Below, in pieces: positions 14,218-16,518 of a stretch of DNA of 16,518 bases. Under the pieces are notes generated by a model that saw only the letters and a list, made by a program, of their open reading frames with translations, had not been told where the DNA came from and searched no databases. How positions within the stretch are numbered: position 1 is the first letter of the stretch; every line of letters starts with the position of its first letter. The position numbers were made by a program, and so were the translations under genes. The stretch is from WVWN01 sp964563535. GTDB taxonomy: Bacteria; RBG-13-66-14; B26-G2; WVWN01. The stretch lies in contig CAZLXP010000057.1 in NCBI GenBank assembly GCA_964563535.1, forward strand, positions 1 through 16,518. The letters are read 5' to 3'.

Positions 14218-14241
14218 AAAGCCGGCCCGTAGGCCGGCTTT
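14218..14241 (+). terminator. Hairpin after the PHP gene
   Basis: The perfect stem AAAGCCGGCC/GGCCGGCTTT with a 4-nt loop (CGTA) starts 4 nt after the stop at 14214. It is followed by TCAATTTTAAA. It is a likely intrinsic terminator for the APS kinase/PHP pair. Confidence 0.65.
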
Positions 14242-14251
14242 CAATTTTAAA

Positions 14252-14270
14252 CGCCCCTTTTGAAGGGGCG
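14252..14270. terminator. Second hairpin between convergent genes
   Basis: Arms CGCCCCTT and AAGGGGCG enclose a very short TTG-containing loop. The AT-rich TTTAAAATTGAA lies on its minus-strand exit side, so it could stop minus-strand transcription from the membrane-protein operon. It lies between convergent operons. Confidence 0.5.
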
Positions 14271-14294
14271 GACCCTGACGCGCACGCCGTCGGT

Positions 14295-14312
14295 CGCCGG
14301 CTTCAGCCGGCG
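14295..14312. terminator. Third hairpin next to the membrane-protein stop
   Basis: Arms CGCCGGCT and AGCCGGCG enclose TC and are followed on the plus strand by GCTTTTAAA. It lies 5 nt beyond the minus-strand stop at 14317. It may act as a back-up terminator for plus-strand transcripts or as a 3' stabilising hairpin for the minus-strand mRNA. Confidence 0.45.
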
Positions 14313-14316
14313 GCTT

Positions 14317-15123
14317 TTAAACCTCCGTTCTTAATACCCCCTTCAGCGCGAACGCCCCCACAAGCGAGACGACGAAGAACGTTATCACCCAGGGTACGGC
14401 GCGGCCGAACAATTTATTTTCGCGGCCCGCGTACGTCACTTCGATCGCCTTCACGTTACTCGCGAGCGGCGGCTCGCCCGGGTTCATCAGCTGGGCCCAG
14501 ATCCCCGAAACCCGCCTCGAGCTGACGCGGCCCGCGGCCGCCTCGCCCGCCACCAGCTCCTTGACGTACGTCGCGCCTCTCGATTTCAATAGCAATTCGT
14601 GCTTGCCGGCCGTCGTCGGCCGTACGCGCCAGTCGGCCTCGCGCTTATACGGGATGCGCAGCGCCGGCGTCTCGACCGCGACGCCCGGCGGCGCCGCCAG
14701 CGTCGCGTCGTCGTCGAAGTCGCCGCGGAACACCGCTTTGACGACGACGGCTTCGCCCGGCCGGGCCGGCGCCGGGCCGTAGCGCAGATTCAGCTGGACC
14801 ATGATTAGTACTACGAGCGGAAGGATAAAGACGACGGGCACGACGGCGTAGCGGAGGTACGTCAGGTTCGTGCGCAACACCGCCCGCTGGCTGGCGACGA
14901 CGACGGCCGCGTCGTCGCGGAACAGCCGCATCGCGAGCAGGTGGCCGCGGATGATGTCGCGCGTCCGGCGGATGGCGCGCTGGTTCGACGTCGCCTTGAA
15001 GACGAGCAACATCGCGGCGCCGGTCAACACGGATATGAATAGCAATCCGCCCGCCGGCCACCGCTGGAAGGGCCAGGCCAGCGCGTCGAAGAGCCGCGTC
15101 AGCGCCAGGTTAAAGTACCACAT
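14317..15123 (-). CDS. Three-TM membrane protein, possibly DUF106/EMC3/Oxa1-like
   Basis: The 268-aa protein has TM1 at about residues 24-42, then a strongly basic, helical cytoplasmic stretch (S-N-Q-R-A-I-R-R-T-R-D-I-I-R-G-H-L-L-A-M-R-L-F-R-D-D, residues 46-71), TM2 at about 91-110, a beta-rich outer domain of about 120 residues, and TM3 at about 243-260. Two TMs joined by a charged coiled helix, plus a later TM, is the outline of DUF106/EMC3/YidC-type insertases. The similarity is a topology-level impression and the large outer domain is not typical, so a role in membrane insertion is only a hypothesis. The gene starts 3 nt after the stop of the 62-aa gene, so the two are certainly co-transcribed. 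They follow a phosphodiesterase gene on the same strand. Confidence 0.75.
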   Translation of the reverse strand: MWYFNLALTRLFDALAWPFQRWPAGGLLFISVLTGAAMLLVFKATSNQRAIRRTRDIIRGHLLAMRLFRDDAAVVVASQRAVLRTNLTYLRYAVVPVVFILPLVVLIMVQLNLRYGPAPARPGEAVVVKAVFRGDFDDDATLAAPPGVAVETPALRIPYKREADWRVRPTTAGKHELLLKSRGATYVKELVAGEAAAGRVSSRRVSGIWAQLMNPGEPPLASNVKAIEVTYAGRENKLFGRAVPWVITFFVVSLVGAFALKGVLRTEV

Positions 15124-15126
15124 CGC

Positions 15127-15315
15127 TTACGAGATGTAACCCAACCCCTGAAGTCTTTTTTTGATCTCTTCCTCGTCCGCGGCGCCGCCCTCGAGCGCGG
15201 CCATCTCCTTTTCGAGCACGTGGGTCACGAACTCCTCCGGCGACGCGTATCCGCCGACGTCGGCGGCTTTTTTAATCCGGTCCCAGAGCTCGCCGTCGAT
15301 CTTCACTTTGGCCAT
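15127..15315 (-). CDS. Small ribbon-helix-helix-like protein with L-G-Y-I-S tail
   Basis: The 62-aa protein starts M-A-K-V-K-I-D-G-E-L-W-D-R-I-K-K-A-A, a beta strand plus helix as in ribbon-helix-helix proteins. A second helix follows (S-P-E-E-F-V-T-H-V-L-E-K-E), then an acidic linker and the ending E-E-E-I-K-K-R-L-Q-G-L-G-Y-I-S. The ending closely resembles that of the APS kinase in this window. GGAGG lies 5 nt before the ATG. The gene is next to the membrane protein, downstream of the tandem-repeat array. DNA binding is possible from the fold, but the tail suggests a protein-protein role. The RHH call is moderate. Confidence 0.75.
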   Translation of the reverse strand: MAKVKIDGELWDRIKKAADVGGYASPEEFVTHVLEKEMAALEGGAADEEEIKKRLQGLGYIS

Positions 15316-15351
15316 ACTGCCTCCGTACGTAGCGTCGTTCGTCCGTGCACG

Positions 15352-15548
15352 GGCGTCGGTTGCTCGCTTATGTGGCGTCGGTTGTTCGTTTAATGCGGCG
15401 TCGGTTGTTCGTTTAATGCGGCGTCGGTCGTTCGTTTAATGCGGCGTCGGTCGTTCGTTTAATGCGGCGTCGGTTGTTCGTTTAATGTGGCGTCGGTTGT
15501 TCGTTTAATGTGGCGTCGGTTGTTCGTTTAATGTGGCGTCGGTTGTTA
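15352..15548. repeat. 23-bp tandem repeat array (7 full copies plus partial and degenerate copies)
   Basis: The unit begins GGCGTCGGTTG and ends TTTAATG plus C or T. Full copies start at 15374, 15397, 15420, 15443, 15466, 15489 and 15512. A truncated eighth starts at 15535 and runs into the palindrome at 15536-15559. A degenerate 22-nt copy is at 15352-15373. Internal variants (GGTCG for GGTTG in two adjacent copies; C or T at the last base) show stepwise duplication. The copies abut with no spacers, so this is not CRISPR, and 23 is not a multiple of three, so it is not a coding repeat. Confidence 0.95.
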
Positions 15549-15559
15549 CCAACCGACGC
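15536..15559. repeat. Palindrome with 10-bp arms, shared with the tandem array
   Basis: Perfect arms GCGTCGGTTG/CAACCGACGC enclose TTAC, which is GTAA on the minus strand. The left arm is the same sequence that begins each tandem unit. It belongs to the same palindrome family as positions 27-52. Confidence 0.9.
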
Positions 15560-15580
15560 ATCCTCTTCCCCGGGCCGGCG

Positions 15581-15606
15581 GCCGTCAGTTGGAAACAACT
15601 GACGGC
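15581..15606. repeat. Palindrome with 11-bp arms and GAAA loop
   Basis: Perfect arms GCCGTCAGTTG/CAACTGACGGC enclose GAAA. It has the same architecture as 27-52 and 219-244 but different stem bases paired by matching changes on both arms. It lies 40 nt beyond the phosphodiesterase stop and could act as a 3' hairpin for that gene. Confidence 0.9.
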
Positions 15607-15645
15607 ACGGGCACGCCATCGGTATACGTACCGCCAGGGCAATTC

Positions 15646-16518
15646 CTAGCCGAGTATCGGCCGGCCGGTCATTTCCGGCGCGGCCGGAACGCCGAACTCT
15701 TTTAGTATCGTGGGCGCGAGGTCGCGGAGCGCGGGCGCCCTGGCCGCCACCGGCTTGTTGCAGAACAATACGCCGGGGACGTGGCCGGGGTCGATGCAGT
15801 GGTCGGCGGCCCATTTGTCTTGGCGGACCTTGCACACCCGCCGGGGAAATTCGGCCAGCGCGGACTCGTCGGCCAGGCGGTAGCCGGGCACGAACCCCAA
15901 TATAAGTTCCGGCGCGGCCGCCGCGGCCGGCCCCCGATACGACTCGCGACTTTTATAGACCTTGACCAGGACGCGGTCGCCGGTCTCTTCGTCCCGGTAA
16001 GCTTCCAGCCGGGCGGCGAGTTCGCCCGCGAGGCCGTCGGCTTCGCCGGGTTCGACGATGCCGTGCGGCTCGCGGCCCCGGAGGTTGACGTATAGGGCAT
16101 TAAGGCCGAAGCCGTACGCCACGGTGCGGGTCCAGTCGATGTTCTCCAGGAACTCGGTCTCGTCGCGCCGGGTCGGGTCCAACAGCGATAGATAACCGTT
16201 GTTCAAAAGCCAGGTGTTGAGGTTGAACTCGCGATAGAACGGCGCGAAGCCGTGGTCCGAGATGACGAAGAACGTGGTTTTATCGTCGACTTCGGCCAGG
16301 ACGCGCTTGAGGGCGGGGTCCATCGCGCGATAGAAGTGCTCGACGGCGCCTTTAACTTGGGGCGGGGCGTCGGGTTGATACAGCGGGTGCTTGGGGTCCA
16401 TCGTGCGCCACATCATATGGGTGTTCTGGTCGATGCTGGAGAAGTAGAAGTAGTAGAGGCCGTCGTCGAAGTCGGCCAGCGTCTCCTCGAGGCAGCGCAT
16501 CCGCTCGGCGAGGACGAT
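15646..16518 (-). CDS. Alkaline-phosphatase-superfamily phosphodiesterase, C-terminal part (truncated by window)
   Basis: The last 290 residues of a type I phosphodiesterase/nucleotide pyrophosphatase-like enzyme are present. The frame stays open to the window end, so the start and N-terminal metal site lie outside. Visible metal-binding motifs are F-S-S-I-D-Q-N-T-H-M-M-W, V-I-S-D-H-G-F-A-P-F and D-P-G-H-V-P-G-V-L, in the order expected for the family. The end, L-A-P-T-I-L-K-E-F-G-V-P...M-T-G-R-P-I-L-G, is the normal superfamily finish without an L-G-Y tail. The substrate is unknown; such proteins act on phosphodiesters, sulfates or phosphoglycerol groups, often at the cell surface. The RHH-like and membrane genes follow on the same strand. 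Confidence 0.85.
   Translation of the reverse strand: MVLAERMRCLEETLADFDDGLYYFYFSSIDQNTHMMWRTMDPKHPLYQPDAPPQVKGAVEHFYRAMDPALKRVLAEVDDKTTFFVISDHGFAPFYREFNLNTWLLNNGYLSLLDPTRRDETEFLENIDWTRTVAYGFGLNALYVNLRGREPHGIVEPGEADGLAGELAARLEAYRDEETGDRVLVKVYKSRESYRGPAAAAAPELILGFVPGYRLADESALAEFPRRVCKVRQDKWAADHCIDPGHVPGVLFCNKPVAARAPALRDLAPTILKEFGVPAAPEMTGRPILG

Larger units (their letters stand above)
15316..15645. other. 330-bp gene-free region between phosphodiesterase and RHH gene
   Basis: No credible gene is present. The region holds, from left to right, the ribosome site of the RHH gene, a degenerate repeat copy, the 23-bp tandem array and two GNAA-loop palindromes. On the minus strand it would be transcribed as the spacer between the phosphodiesterase stop and the RHH gene. 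Open frames crossing it are by-products of the repeats. Confidence 0.8.

Noticed and set aside
15352..15548. CRISPR array
   Set aside because: The 23-bp units abut directly with no variable spacers, and no cas genes are nearby. It is a plain tandem repeat.
15482..15645. ORF extending over the tandem array and the phosphodiesterase 3' end
   Set aside because: It overlaps the real phosphodiesterase in another frame and then translates the 23-bp repeat, whose length shifts frame in every copy.

Overview
The window looks like chromosomal DNA from an uncultured, GC-rich bacterium. Codon use in most genes is strongly G/C-biased. Shine-Dalgarno sequences (AAAGGAG, AGGAGGT, GGAGG) sit in front of several starts, and there is one good sigma70-like promoter. 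I cannot name the lineage. The mixture of an archaeal-type HMG-CoA synthase module with bacterial leucine-catabolism genes, a REP-associated transposase and proteins ending in an L-x-x-L-G-Y tail suggests a poorly sampled candidate phylum, but that is inference. No rRNA, tRNA or CRISPR was seen.

Layout. Positions 1-514 are non-coding: a cluster of palindromes, a promoter (300-328) and a leader of about 180 nt. Positions 515-12638 are one long plus-strand acyl-CoA cluster: archaeal-type HMG-CoA synthase, thiolase, DUF35 Zn-ribbon/OB protein, [RAYT transposase], methylcrotonyl-CoA carboxylase-type carboxyltransferase, [MNT nucleotidyltransferase + HEPN protein], LiuC-type enoyl-CoA hydratase, [AlbA_2/Schlafen-type protein of low GC], biotin carboxylase, biotin carboxyl carrier, and two acyl-CoA dehydrogenases. 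The bracketed genes look like three separate accessory insertions placed at gene junctions without breaking the metabolic genes. Positions 12722-14214 hold an APS kinase translationally coupled to a PHP phosphoesterase, followed by a cluster of hairpins (14218-14312). On the minus strand (14317-16518) lie a partial alkaline-phosphatase-superfamily phosphodiesterase, a palindrome and tandem-repeat region, a 62-aa ribbon-helix-helix-like protein and a three-TM membrane protein resembling the DUF106/EMC3/Oxa1 group.

How the genes work together. The metabolic genes connect acetyl-CoA, acetoacetyl-CoA, HMG-CoA, 3-methylglutaconyl-CoA and 3-methylcrotonyl-CoA. This is the lower half of leucine degradation, but with the HMG-CoA synthase/thiolase/DUF35 module in place of HMG-CoA lyase. 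No HMG-CoA reductase or lyase is in the window. The cluster could run towards branched acyl-CoA synthesis (as in the myxobacterial isovaleryl-CoA route) or, less easily on energetic grounds, towards leucine or isovalerate oxidation. Both dehydrogenases carry the SCAD-type catalytic Glu and not the isovaleryl-CoA dehydrogenase arrangement.

Most unusual non-coding signal. A family of palindromes lies at both ends of the window. Their stems covary, and they share a GNAA-type loop on one strand. A 23-bp tandem array near the right end is built from one arm of such a palindrome.
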